Below, in pieces: positions 43,299 to 52,838 of a stretch of 64,000 nucleotides of DNA. The DNA comes from Prado023 sp963774745 (lineage in GTDB: Bacteria; Actinomycetota; Actinomycetes; S36-B12; CAIYMF01): positions 124,001-188,000 of the forward strand of contig CAVZGE010000005.1 in assembly GCA_963774745.1 (NCBI GenBank), in the 5' to 3' direction. The position numbers and the translations under genes are program-made. The notes below the pieces were generated by a model. That model was not told the origin of the DNA, ran no database searches, and saw only the letters and a program-made list of their open reading frames with translations. Within the stretch, counting starts at the first letter, position 1; the number at the start of each line of letters is the position of its first letter.

Positions 43299-44408
43299 AG
43301 CGGCATCCGGATCTGGACCTCGGTCCCGGCGCCGGGGGCTGACCGGATGATGGTGGAGCCGCCGGCGCGGGTGATCCTCCCGATGATGGAGTCGCGCACC
43401 CCACCCCGGTCGGGCTGGGAGGGTGTCGGGGTCGAACCCGCATCCACGGTCACGGATGTACACGCTGACCTCGTCGGGGGCCATCCGGGCGAACACCTGC
43501 ACGGGTTGCGGGTCGCCGGAGTGCCGGGCGGCGTTGAGCATGGCCTCCCGGGCAGCGGCGACGACGGCTTCGGTTGCCGGGGTACGGATGGGCAGGTCGC
43601 CGACGGTGACCACGTCGATGAGGGCGGCCTCGGCCTGCTCGACGCTGGCCGCGGCGTCCTGAAGCTGGTCGGCCAGCCCCGCGGGCTGCCCGGGGTCGGG
43701 CTGCTGGCCGTAGAGCCAGGTGCGCAGTCCCCGTTCCTCGGCGCGGGCCAGCCGCAGCACGGTGTCGGGGTCGCTGTGCTCCCGTTGGATCAGCGACAGG
43801 GTCTGCAGCACGGAGTCGTGCAGATGCGCGGCGATCTCGGCGCGTTGACGCACCGCGAGCCGCTCGGCGCGTTCCCGGTCCCTGTCGCGGACCAGGCGCA
43901 CGATGAACGGGCTCGCGACCAAGGCGGCCCCACCGAGGACGACCGCGACCGCACCCACGGCTGCGGTCAGCGATGGCAGACCGACCTGCCCGGCGATGAA
44001 CACCACCGCCGCCAGACCGAGCAGGGCGATCCCGGCGCTGCGGCGCACCAGCCCTCGGTCCGGTTGCTCCTCCGCGCGGTCCGGCGCCCACCAGACGAGG
44101 GCTGCGCCACCGGCGGCGGCGGCCAGGGTCAGGGCTGTGCTGGGGCTCAGGGCCAGGGCGACCCCTCCCGTGGCGAGCAGACCTGCGGCGAGCATCGGCC
44201 AGGGGGAGCGGGGTGGGGCGGTCGGGTCGGGCTCGGCGGCGGGGGCCAGCAGCCAGAGCAGCAGGTAGGCGACCAGCCCGATCCCGCCGGCCAGCGCGGC
44301 AACTGTGAACGAGGCACGCACCGCAACGACAGGGACCTGCAGGTCTTCGGCCACGCCGGCGCACACGCCGGCGAGCAGTCCTCGGTCCGGTCTCCGCTGC
44401 AGTCCCAC
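43295..44408 (-). CDS. PspC-domain sensor histidine kinase (frameshifted near 43412-43414)
   Basis: The protein starts at GTG 44408 with a PspC domain (GLLAGVCAGVAEDLQVPVVAVRASF). About four further membrane helices follow, then HisKA_3 H197 (AAHLHDSVLQTLSLIQ) and ATPase motifs (EAMLNAARHSGDP, DRGCGFDPDTLPA). After LPA the frame changes. Removing one base from the plus-strand GGG at 43412-43414 gives ADRGGVRDSIIGRITRAGG, a textbook HATPase ending, and a 370-residue kinase stopping at 43295. Divergent from the PspC protein at 44524, 115 bases away. Likely senses membrane stress. Confidence 0.88.
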
Positions 44409-44523
44409 CCGGCCATTGTCCCCGCGGCGCTCCCTGCCCGGAATGCTGGTGCCGGGATCTCCGGGTTTTCTCCGGGTTCGTCCCGGATACCGGCACCCTG
44501 GGCTCCGGGGTGAGATGTGGGTT

Positions 44524-46014
44524 ATGGACACGATGCACCTGACGGACTCCCCCCGGACTCGCTGGTTCGCCGGCCTGCGCCGCTCCCGCTCCCGAGTCCT
44601 GGGAGGGGTCGCCGCCGGGTTCGCCGAGTTCTGGGCGGTGGACCCGCTGTTGATCCGGGTGCTGGTCGTATCCCCGCTGCTGGCGGCCTTGTTCGCGATG
44701 ACCGGGCAGGTGGTCCTGGGCCTGTACTGGTCGTCCCCGCTGACCCAGCTGCTGTGGCTCGCGGCAGCCGCCACCATCGCGGCCTACCTTGTGGGCTGGG
44801 TCCTGCTCCCGAACCCCGACGGCGCCAGCCTGGCTCGCCGGTTCCTGGGTTGGGGCGGCCCGATCGGGGCACTTGCGAAGCTGGTGGTCGGTTCCGTGCT
44901 GCTGATCGCTCTGGGGTGGCTCGGTCTGGTCGCCCTGGCCCTGCTGGGGGCCCTGGACGGCATCAGCCCGCTGCTGTACGTGCTCGGCATGCTCGTCGCG
45001 GTCGGCGGTGTGGCGATGCTCGGGGTGTGGTTGGCCCGCGGCGGGGACCTGCGCGACGCCGTGCACCGACTCGGGGCGCCTGGGTTCGGGCGCACCGATG
45101 CCCCCGCACCGGCCGCATGGGCTGACCCAGCGCCCACGGAGGGTGCGGCACCCGCTGGCTGGTCCAATCCCGCGGACGGTGATCCCACCCTGGTGCTGGG
45201 CGCCGACTCCGAGCCCGCGATGACCCTGCCGGTCCCGGGCCCGGCCTCCGGGGACCCGACCCTGGTTCTGGGTTCGGTGGATCGGGCCCGCGCGGCGGCC
45301 ACCGCGGCGGCCGACGCCCGGGCCGCCGCCGCCGAGGCTCAGCGGCGGGCCCGCACCGAGGCGCGCCGTGCCCGACGGGCGCAGCGCAAGGAACGCAACC
45401 GGTGGGGCTGGCTGGTGGCCGCGGTCACCCTGATCACCGCCGGGACCCTGGTCCTGACCGACCGGGCTGGGGTCACCTCCCTCGGCTGGGCGGGGGTTGC
45501 GATGGTCTGCCTGGCCCTGCTCACCACCGGGGTGCTGGTCGGCGCGTGGTTCGGGTCAGGGCGGTGGCTGATCGCCCCCGCCCTGCTGCTCGCCGGGCTG
45601 ATCGCGGCCGGCGGGCTGGCCTCCGACGCCCTGGACCAGGCCGCGACAGCCCCTCCGGTCGCGATCACGCCCAAGGAACTGCCGAAGGACGAGCAGTACG
45701 ACGTGGGCTGGGAGGAAGGTGCCGTCACCGTCGACCTGACCACCACCAAGGAGCTCGATTCCCGGATGCTCAGCCTGACCGTGAACCGCGGGTCGCTGAC
45801 CGTGATCATCCCCACCGACCAATGGACCGAGGCCTACAGCGAGGTGATGCTCGGCCGCAACAACCTCACCACCGGCGGGCCGAACGTGGCGCGCTCCGCA
45901 CAGCAGTCCCTGAACGGCCCCAGCGACATGGCCGTGCCCGCCGGCGGGCAGCCGCTGTACCTGGACCTGCACGTCGGTGTCGGCGAGCTCACCATCATCG
46001 AACAGGAGTCCTGA
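44524..46014 (+). CDS. PspC-domain membrane protein
   Basis: About 496 residues: an N-terminal PspC domain (RRSRSRVLGGVAAGFAEFWAVDPLLIRVLVV, about 18-75) and several membrane helices. A long cytoplasmic Ala/Arg-rich helix follows (AAATAAADARAAAAEAQRRARTEARRARRAQRKERNR), then three more helices, and a C-terminal beta-helix-like domain (VTVDLTTTKELDSRMLSLTVNRGSLTVIIP...GVGELTIIEQ). ATG at 44515, 44524 or 44533 are alternatives; 44524 is a guess. It is divergent from the PspC kinase and probably its target or partner in envelope-stress response. Gene end is coupled to the next gene by one base. Confidence 0.88.
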   Translation: MDTMHLTDSPRTRWFAGLRRSRSRVLGGVAAGFAEFWAVDPLLIRVLVVSPLLAALFAMTGQVVLGLYWSSPLTQLLWLAAAATIAAYLVGWVLLPNPDGASLARRFLGWGGPIGALAKLVVGSVLLIALGWLGLVALALLGALDGISPLLYVLGMLVAVGGVAMLGVWLARGGDLRDAVHRLGAPGFGRTDAPAPAAWADPAPTEGAAPAGWSNPADGDPTLVLGADSEPAMTLPVPGPASGDPTLVLGSVDRARAAATAAADARAAAAEAQRRARTEARRARRAQRKERNRWGWLVAAVTLITAGTLVLTDRAGVTSLGWAGVAMVCLALLTTGVLVGAWFGSGRWLIAPALLLAGLIAAGGLASDALDQAATAPPVAITPKELPKDEQYDVGWEEGAVTVDLTTTKELDSRMLSLTVNRGSLTVIIPTDQWTEAYSEVMLGRNNLTTGGPNVARSAQQSLNGPSDMAVPAGGQPLYLDLHVGVGELTIIEQES

Positions 46015-46226
46015 TGCGCACCCACCCCGTCGACCTGACCTCCCTGGCGTGGGGGGTCATCCTGGCCACGATCACCGGCCTGCTGGGCGTGCTGGTCTTC
46101 ACCGACACCACCCCCGACCTGGGACTGCTCGTGCCTGCTGCGCTGATCTGCGCGGGACTCCTGGTGCTGATCACTGCGCTGCTGCGCGGGACACCCCGCC
46201 CCGCGTCCGACGAGGTGGACTCCTGA
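46014..46226 (+). CDS. Small two-helix membrane protein
   Basis: The 70-residue product has two membrane helices (SLAWGVILATITGLLGVLVF and LGLLVPAALICAGLLVLITALL) and a short acidic tail. ATG shares one base with the stop of the PspC gene (TGATG), and AGGAG precedes it. Small companions of this type often follow PspC genes in actinobacteria. Convergent with the Ig-repeat gene. Confidence 0.85.
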   Translation: MRTHPVDLTSLAWGVILATITGLLGVLVFTDTTPDLGLLVPAALICAGLLVLITALLRGTPRPASDEVDS

Positions 46227-46252
46227 CGGCATGCGAGGGCGAGGCTGAGCTG

Positions 46253-48909
46253 CTACCTGACGTAGGTGATGGTGACGTTGACGCGGCGGGCCTTCTTGGT
46301 CGTGGACTGCGTCCGGCCCTTGTTGGAAGCGGTGATCTCTCCGGTGATGCCGAGCTCCTGCAGGTAGCTGCGCACGGCCTGGGCGCGCTTCAATGCACGC
46401 TTCCTGTCAGCTTTGGTGGCACCGCCTGTCCGGACCATTCCCGTGGCCTTGGCCGTCACAGCGGCCCCTGAGGGGATCTTGGCCACGAGCGTGCGCAGTG
46501 TCCGCTTCTCTGACGTGCTCAGCGTGGTCGAGTACAGGCCGAAGTAGGACTTGGCCGTCAGCGTGGTCGAGACCGGGGTGGGCGGCAGGGGTTTCGGGGA
46601 GTGCGGCCGGACGGTCACCGTGAAGGTGCCGGACGCGCGTTCGCCGCGGGCGTCGACGGCGGTGCAGGTGACGGTGGTGGTGCCCACCGGGAAGCTCGAG
46701 CCGCTGACTGGGCTGCACGCCGGGGTCAGGGCGCCGTCCTCAGGGTCGGTTGCTGTCGCGGTGAAGGTCACGACCGAGCCTGAGCTGCTGGTGGCGTCCA
46801 CGGTGATGCTGGCAGGCAGGGTGATCGCGGGTTGGGCGTTGACCGTGACGCTGCTGGTGGCCTGGCTGGTCAGGTAGTTCGACGTGCCGTTGTACTGGGC
46901 GAGCACGGTGCGAGATCCAGGGGCGAGTGCGGCGTAGGTGAACGTGGCAGTGCCGGCGGCGTCGAGCGCGACGTCAGGGTCGACGACCGTCCCGTCGACG
47001 GCGAATGCCACGGTGCCCTCGGCGACGGGAGTCCCGTGCGAGTTCACCGTCGCGGTGAAGGTGACCGCCTGCCCCTGGGCCGCCGGGCTGGCGTCGGAGG
47101 TGAGCGTCGTGGTCGTGGTCGCGGGGTTGACCACCTGGGTCAGGGTGCCCGCGCTCTCCAGGTATCCGGCTGCCCCGGTATAGGTGCCGGTGATCGGATG
47201 TGCTCCGACGGTGAGGGCGGTGGTGGTCAGGGTCGCGGTTCCGTCGGCGGCGAGGGGGACCGGGCCGCCGACCGGCGAACCGCCAGCGGTGAAGGTCACC
47301 GTCCCATCGGGGACGGGGGCACCTCCCGAGGCCACCGCGGCGGTCACGGTGACCGGCTGCCCGAATGTCGAGGGGTTGGGGGTGGCCGTGACGGTGGTGG
47401 TGGTCGGTGCCGTGGTGGTGAGCGTCACGCACCAGCCGCCGCTGATCGAGCCGGCATCGCCGGTGGCATCGTCGATGACCCACAGGCTCCAGGTTCCGTT
47501 GGGGGCGGACCCGTTGAAGGTCGCCAGCCCGGTGGCCGTGGTGGGTATGGGGGCAGGCGCGGGGAACAGGTCGGCACCGTCGGAGTCGTCGTCGGTCGGC
47601 CGGAAGGTGCCGCTGGTCAGCGGTGCCGGCACCGAGGCCGCGGCAGCGTCGTCGAGGACGACGTTGCGACCGGTGACCGCTGAGGTGCCGCCGGCGTCGC
47701 TGAGCAGGACCAGGTTCATGCCCGCGACCGGGCCGGCGAGCAGGATGTCGAGGTCCACCGGGACGGCGTGCGACACCCCGTTGAGAGCCGCCGTGACCTT
47801 GCTGAGGGTGCCCGTCAGCCCGGACACCGTGATGTTGGAGGGGTAGGGCTGGGCTGGGCCGGAGGCGGGCACCCCGATCGGACCCGTGTTGCAGAAGGTG
47901 CTGCCCGTCACGGTGGTCGCGTTGTCGATCCGTTGGGTCAGGCTGCCATTGCTCGTGAGGAATCCGGTCGAGCCGCTGAAGGTTGCCACGATCACGTGGG
48001 TGCCCTCTGACAGTGCGCTCGTGGTCAGCGCGGCTTGCCCTGAGGCGTTCAGCGGGACCGGACCGCCCAGCGGCACCGCCCCGTCGGAGAACTGCACCGA
48101 GCCCGTGGTGAGCGGGTTGCCGGCCGCGGTGACGGTCGCCGTGAACGTCACCGCGGCACCCGTCGTCGACGGCGTGCTCGAGGTGGTGATGACCGTCGTG
48201 GTGGCGACTGCGGCGACCTCGGTGGTGATGGTCAGGCTCCACCCGGTCATCGTGCCGATGTCTCCTGTGGTGTCGTCGACGATGTACAGCTGCCAGGTTC
48301 CGTTGGGGTTGATGCCGTTGAAGGCGCCGGCCAGGGTCGTCTGTGACCCGGGCGTCGGCGCAGGGGCTGGGAACGCGCGTCGCCGCCGCCGGTGTTGGTG
48401 GGCTTGTAGGTGCCGGTCGGGATGTTGCCGGTCGGCACCGGTCCAGCCGCCGCATCATCGAAGGTGAGGGTCGCATCGGTGGCGAAGGTCAGGGTCGAGG
48501 GATCGCCGATGTCGGACAGGAGGAGCAGTGTTGCGCCCGTGGGGGCGACCAGGAGGGCGTCGACGTCGTTGATTGTGTCGTGGGTGAGGCCGGTCAGCTG
48601 GACCGTGATCCGTGTCGTCGCGCCGGTGAGGCCGCTGACGGAGACCGACGATGGATAGGGGCTGGCGGGCCCACTCTGGTCGGGAGATCCGGCCGCGGGG
48701 ATCGAGATCGGCGCGGCGTTCGTGAACGTCGTCGGGCCATCGGCGGCCGCGGGTGTGGCCGTCACGACCAGGGCACTGGCACTGCCGGCCACGAGCGCGA
48801 CGGCGGACACCAGGGACACCCACCGAGCCCTCCGGTGACCGGTGAGGAACCTCCCGGCCACAGCGGGCGTTCCTCCGCCCATCCGCGACGTCCTCGACAT
48901 GCCACCCAT
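46253..48909 (-). CDS. Secreted Ig-repeat protein with two P-domain-like modules and OmpA-like end (frameshifted near 48370)
   Basis: A Sec signal peptide (ARWVSLVSAVALVAGSASALVVTATPAAA, after ATG 48909 with GAGGAG upstream) precedes two related proprotein-convertase P-like modules. Each has SGLTGxxxxxxxxLxGxxH, a DALLVAP or DILLAGP strand, and LFPAPAP or FPAPAP with a NPNGTW/APNGTW turn. Big_3/Ig-like repeats alternate (TTTVTATPNPSTFGQPVTVTA and kin), then an HYR-like domain. The end is an OmpA-like region (YFGLYSTTLSTSEKRTLRTLVAKI ... AQAVRSYLQELGITG). The frame breaks between GGGDA and FPAPAP; one base must be added or two removed at 48367-48374. Length about 885 residues. Likely surface adhesin; no anchoring LPXTG motif seen. 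Confidence 0.85.
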
Positions 48910-49066
48910 ACCGCGCTCCTCGAACAGACTCGTGGTGCTGCCACCTCCTGCGGCGCACGCGAACGTGACACTAGCCGTTCGCCGGGGACACGCCCGTCGT
49001 TGCGTGGCTATGGCATTGCAGTCCTCATGGACTGACTGCTCGCAGCCCGAGGTGCTCGCCGCGGGC

Positions 49067-50080
49067 TCATCGGGACGCCCATTCGAGGAGCGCGTCGACG
49101 GGCAGCGTGTTGATGATCCGGTCGGGGGTGAGTGGGAGGCCGCTGGCGCGGGCGCAGCCGTGATCGAGGAAGTCCAGCTGCCCGGGGGCATGGGCATCGG
49201 TGTTGATCGTGAACAGGCAGCCCACGTCCTGGGCCAGGTGCAGCAGCCGGGTCGGGGGGTCCCGCCTCTCGGGGCGGGAGTTGATCTCCACGGCCACGCC
49301 GAACCGCCGGCAGGCCTCGAAGACCACGTCGGCGTCGAACTGGGACTCCGGCCGGGTGCCGCGCTCGCCGCGGACCAGCCGCCCGGTGCAGTGCCCCAGC
49401 ACGTCGACGTGGGGGTTGGCCACCGCGGTGACCATCCGTTGGGTCATCGCCGGGGAGTCCATCCGCAGCTTGGAGTGCACGCTGGCCACGACGATGTCGA
49501 GCTCGTCGAGCAGGTCGGGCTGCTGGTCCAGGGACCCGTCGGCGAGGATGTCGACCTCGATGCCGGTCAGGATCCGGAACGGTGCCAGCTCGGCGTTCAA
49601 CTCGCGGACCACGGCCAGCTGCTCCCGCAACCGTTCGGCAGTCAGCCCGTTGGCCACGGTCAACCGGGGCGAGTGGTCGGTCAGGGCGATGTAGGAATGG
49701 CCGCAGTCGATCGCGGCGTGGGCCATCTCGGCGATCGGGCTGCCGCCGTCGGACCAGTCCGAGTGCGTGTGCAGGTCGCCGCGCAGAAGCGCGCGCAGCT
49801 GCTCACCACCGGGCGCGAGCGGGACCAGCGCAGCCTGCTCGAGCGCGCGCAACTCATCGGGCACGTTGCCGGACGCAGCCGCCATCGCGACGGCCGCAGT
49901 CTTGGGACCCACGTCCGCCAGGTCGGTCAGGGTCGACGTGTCGATCCGGCGCCGGAGCTCCCCGGGTGCCAGGCCCTCCAGCCGCAACGCAGCCCGGCGA
50001 TAGGCCCGCACCCGGTACGTCTCGGCCTGCTGGCGCTCCAGGAGGAACGCGATGCGCTTGAGCGCCGTGACCGGATCCAC
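49067..50080 (-). CDS. PHP-domain protein (DNA polymerase X-like C-terminal PHP)
   Basis: The 337-residue product has an N-terminal helix-hairpin-helix-like segment (about 1-80: ALKRIAFLLERQQAETYRVRAYRRAA ... DLADVGPKTAAVAMAA). The PHP phosphoesterase domain follows, with metal ligands in GDLHTHSDWSDG (H103, H105, D108), ALTDHSPR, GIEVDILADG, VVASVHSK, VDVLGHCTGR and NTDAHAPG. It resembles the PHP half of family-X polymerases without the polymerase domain. GTG 50080 or 50086 is the start. It may act in DNA repair or as a histidinol-phosphatase-like hydrolase; substrate unknown. Confidence 0.9.
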   Translation of the reverse strand: MDPVTALKRIAFLLERQQAETYRVRAYRRAALRLEGLAPGELRRRIDTSTLTDLADVGPKTAAVAMAAASGNVPDELRALEQAALVPLAPGGEQLRALLRGDLHTHSDWSDGGSPIAEMAHAAIDCGHSYIALTDHSPRLTVANGLTAERLREQLAVVRELNAELAPFRILTGIEVDILADGSLDQQPDLLDELDIVVASVHSKLRMDSPAMTQRMVTAVANPHVDVLGHCTGRLVRGERGTRPESQFDADVVFEACRRFGVAVEINSRPERRDPPTRLLHLAQDVGCLFTINTDAHAPGQLDFLDHGCARASGLPLTPDRIINTLPVDALLEWASR

Positions 50081-50090
50081 TCCCACGACA

Positions 50091-50480
50091 CTACGTCGCG
50101 GCTTGACGATCAGGCCCCGAGGTGTCGGTGTGCCCCTGGTAGAGGCCGATGTGGTTTCCATCCGGGTCCGCCAGGACGGCCCACCAGCTGGTTTCGCTGA
50201 TCTGGCTCTTGCCCATGAGCACCGTGCCACCGCTGGCTGTCGCCTTGGCCAGGGTCTCATCGATGGAGTCGACCTCGACATACGAGCGTGGCTGGTTGAA
50301 CCCCTCGTCCCGTGGGGCGAGGCCACCGCCACTGATCTCGTTGGGGGCCTGCCACATCGGGTAGCCCTCGAAGCCGGGAATCTCGGCGATCCGCCAGCCG
50401 AAGAGCGCTGCGTAGAAGGTCGTGGACCGGGCCATGTCGGTGACCGGGATGTCGATGTGGGTGATGTCGCCGTGCGCCAT
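50091..50480 (-). CDS. VOC-superfamily (glyoxalase-like) protein
   Basis: The 129-residue single-domain protein has MAHGDITHIDIPVTDMARSTTFYAALFGW, a strand FNQPRSYVEVDSIDETLAKATASGG, and the closing WWAVLADPDGNHIGLYQG. This matches the SgaA/YdhC-like VOC pattern. ATG 50480. It lies 11 bases upstream of the PHP gene, so the two are likely co-transcribed. Substrate unknown. Confidence 0.9.
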   Translation of the reverse strand: MAHGDITHIDIPVTDMARSTTFYAALFGWRIAEIPGFEGYPMWQAPNEISGGGLAPRDEGFNQPRSYVEVDSIDETLAKATASGGTVLMGKSQISETSWWAVLADPDGNHIGLYQGHTDTSGPDRQAAT

Positions 50481-50643
50481 GGTCGCTCCTGCGGGGTGCC
50501 GATGTGGTGGGGTTCGACCCATGTGATGTTGGCAGACGGCGCCAACGAGGCTCGTGATCCAGCCTCCGTCGCCCTCTGTCGCGTTGTCAAGGGTGGTGAG
50601 AGCCCCATTGCCCTGCGTCGTCCCACGGCGACACAATGCCTCG

Positions 50644-51166
50644 ATGGCAACCATCTACTACACGGCGTCGAGCCTGGATGGCTTCATCGCTGGTCCGGGG
50701 CATTCGCTGGAGTGGCTCCTGAGCCGGGACATCGACCAGGGCGGCCCACAGTCCTTCGCCGCGTTCTCCGGGAGGGTGGGAGCAGCGGTCATGGGTGCCA
50801 ACACGTACCAGTGGATCCTCGACCACGGCGACGAGCCATGGTCGCCTGAGCTGCCCGGCTGGGTGATGACGCATCGGGCGTTCGCCACCCCCGACGCGGA
50901 CATCCGACTTCTCCAGCGCACCCGTCGCTGAGGTCCATGCGGCAGCGGCGGACGCCGCCGGCGGTCGGGACGTCTGGCTCGTGGGTGGCGGCGAGCTGGT
51001 GGGGCAGTTCCATGACGCGGGACTCCTCGACGAGGTCCACGTCCAGTACGCGCCAGCAACACTGGGCTCCGGCTCTCCCCTGCTGCCGCGTCGCATCGAC
51101 CTCGACCTCGTCGACCTGGACCGCAACCGGGACTTCGCCTGCGGGCGGTACCGCGTCCGGCGCTGA
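50644..51166 (+). CDS. Dihydrofolate reductase-like family protein (frameshifted near 50907)
   Basis: The start MATIYYTASSLDGFIAGPGHSLEWLLSRD is the RibD-C/DHFR-like pattern, continuing to GVMGANTYQWIL and WVMTHRAFATPDADIR. Then a stop appears at 50929-50931. In the adjacent frame the protein continues FSSAPVAEVHAAA ... WLVGGGELVGQFHDAGLLDEVHVQYAPATLG to 51166. Removing one base of CGACTT near 50905-50910 joins them as a 173-residue enzyme. Probably a sequencing indel or recent inactivation. Divergent from the VOC gene. Confidence 0.85.
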
Positions 51167-51205
51167 CCGGCGGCTCCGGGAGTGTCCGGCGCGGACCCGG
51201 GAGTC

Positions 51206-51667
51206 CTAGTCCTCGATGACGTCGAGGCCCTGTTCGCGCAGCTGTGCCAGGTGGTCCAGCATGCCCTTGAGGACCTCGGGTTCGTGGCCCTGCCAGGTCT
51301 CCAGCTCGGCGATGATGCGCATCGGGTGTGCTGTCCGGTAGGACTGGGTCGGGTTGCCGGGGAAGCGCTTGTTGGTCACGTTGGGGTCGTCCTCGAACGG
51401 ACCGAGCGGTTCGACGACGTAGATGTGTCCCCGTTCGCCGGTGCCGGCCAGCGCGGTGGCCAGCTCCGCTCCCCAGGCGGCTGTCTCCACGAGAGCGGTG
51501 AAGTAGATGTTGTTCGACACCCGGCCCTCGTGGAAGTTGGAGCCGTAGCCGGCGACGAGTTCGTCGCCGACCTGCAGCGCGGTCCTGGTGCCGTGGTAGA
51601 ACGGGCCCTCGACGTGGGCGCAGCTGTCGAGCGTGACCGGGATGTGCGTGCTGCTGGGATCGACCAT
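51206..51667 (-). CDS. arr: NAD-dependent rifampin ADP-ribosyltransferase (Arr)
   Basis: The 153-residue enzyme matches Arr: FYHGTRTALQVGDELVAGYGSNF (NAD-binding), IYFTALVETAAWGAELA, the strongly conserved IYVVEPLGPFEDDPNVTNKRFPGNPTQSYRT, and the ending AQLREQGLDVIED. Arr proteins transfer ADP-ribose from NAD to the C23 hydroxyl of rifampin and inactivate it. It is chromosomal-looking here, with no integron or transposon nearby, as in environmental actinomycetes that carry arr natively. It is followed by a convergent DHFR-like gene and preceded by a GNAT gene. Confidence 0.95.
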   Translation of the reverse strand: MVDPSSTHIPVTLDSCAHVEGPFYHGTRTALQVGDELVAGYGSNFHEGRVSNNIYFTALVETAAWGAELATALAGTGERGHIYVVEPLGPFEDDPNVTNKRFPGNPTQSYRTAHPMRIIAELETWQGHEPEVLKGMLDHLAQLREQGLDVIED

Positions 51668-51700
51668 TGGGGGCTCCTCGTTCGCCGTTCCGGGGGCGTC

Positions 51701-52291
51701 TCAGGCCAGGTCGCGTCGCATGATCAGCCGGGGCAGCGTGCTCGCCACGGCGTTCGTCGTCCCGATGACCCGGAAGCCCGCCGTCTGGAACATCGCGCGG
51801 GTCCCCACGAAGGCCATGGTCGTGTCCATCCGACCGGGTGGGTCCACCGGATAGGCCTCGACTGCAGGGGCGCCGCATGACCGGGCGTACTCGACCGCAC
51901 CCTCGATCAGCGGGCCGGTGACTCCCTGCTTGCGGTGACCGCCGCGGACGACGACGCACACGATGCTCCAGACCGGCAGGTCGTCGACGGGGCGGATCAG
52001 TGTGGAGTGGACCAGTCGTGGGATCTCCGATCGCGGGCCGATGTTGCACCACCCGACCGGCACGCCGTCACGGTAGGTGACCACGCCGGGTGGTTGCGAC
52101 CGGTCGCACAGGGCGCGCATCGCGGTCTCGCGGTCCCCGCCGCCGAGGTCCTCGATGTCCTTGACCCGCAGTCGATGCGACAGGCACCAGCAGTGCGTCG
52201 CACGCCGGTTCGGGTTGATGACGTCAGCGAAGTCCTCGAACCTGTCAGCGGTCACGGGGTGGGTCTGCCACGGCACCCACTCATTGAACAC
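51701..52291 (-). CDS. GNAT-family N-acetyltransferase
   Basis: The 196-residue acetyltransferase has the CoA-binding loop VCVVVRGGHRKQGVTGPLIEGAVEYAR (RGGHRKQGV resembles the Q/RxxGxG/A motif), strand GVPVGWCNIGPRSEI, and late FQTAGFRVIGTTN. Cys-rich segment THCWCLSH near residue 35 is typical of a GNAT subgroup of actinobacteria. It is upstream of arr on the same strand, separated by 33 bases. Substrate unknown. Confidence 0.9.
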   Translation of the reverse strand: MFNEWVPWQTHPVTADRFEDFADVINPNRRATHCWCLSHRLRVKDIEDLGGGDRETAMRALCDRSQPPGVVTYRDGVPVGWCNIGPRSEIPRLVHSTLIRPVDDLPVWSIVCVVVRGGHRKQGVTGPLIEGAVEYARSCGAPAVEAYPVDPPGRMDTTMAFVGTRAMFQTAGFRVIGTTNAVASTLPRLIMRRDLA

Positions 52292-52308
52292 CGCTCGCCG
52301 GTTGCGGG

Positions 52309-52809
52309 CTACGCGGTCGTGCGCTGGAGGTGCCCTGTGTCGGCCTTGCGGTTGGTCGCTGTCGACGCGGCGAGCTTGGGCCAGGTCCAGGCGTAGTGGG
52401 CGACGGCCGCGAGGAGTGCGACCTCCAGGGCGCTGCCGAGCAGGAAGTAGTAGTTCCCCTCGCCGATCGATGAGCCGACGATCGTCACCATGTACAGGAC
52501 GCTCAGCGCGATGTTGGCGATCCGGCTGATCGCCGGCCGTAGGACCAGTGTCCCGAACACCATCAGGGCGGGGATGGCGACATAGGCGGTGGTGACGAGC
52601 AGGAACGCCTGATTGACGGTGAAGGCGCTGATCTGACCCGCATCGAGGCCGGCCCGGACGTCGGGCCGGTAGAGGCTGAACAGGTCGACGTAGACGAAGA
52701 CGAACAGCATCGCTGTCCAGAGCGCGGAGATCCTGATCCGCACGTTCACCGGGGCGGTATCGAGGGTCATTCCCGAGGTCGTGGGTGCCTTCTCGGCGTG
52801 GACTGACAT
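52309..52809 (-). CDS. Small four-helix membrane protein (DUF6326-like)
   Basis: The 166-residue product has four membrane helices: LWTAMLFVFVYVDLFSLY, FLLVTTAYVAIPALMVFGTLV, RIANIALSVLYMVTIVGSSIG and ALEVALLAAVAHYAWTW. FxYVDxFSLYRP near the first helix matches the DUF6326 family. It is divergent from the TetR gene with twin operators between, so it is the likely target of that repressor. Function unknown. Confidence 0.85.
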   Translation of the reverse strand: MSVHAEKAPTTSGMTLDTAPVNVRIRISALWTAMLFVFVYVDLFSLYRPDVRAGLDAGQISAFTVNQAFLLVTTAYVAIPALMVFGTLVLRPAISRIANIALSVLYMVTIVGSSIGEGNYYFLLGSALEVALLAAVAHYAWTWPKLAASTATNRKADTGHLQRTTA

Positions 52810-52838
52810 CGCGCGGCTCCGTTCTCTCGGTGATTGGC

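Noticed and set aside
42627..44777. Apparent 716-codon kinase-regulator fusion
   Set aside because: Produced by a single base in GGG at 43412-43414; repaired frame gives two normal coupled genes.
51206..52291. Mobile resistance cassette around arr
   Set aside because: No integrase, attC-like site, inverted repeats or base-composition change seen.
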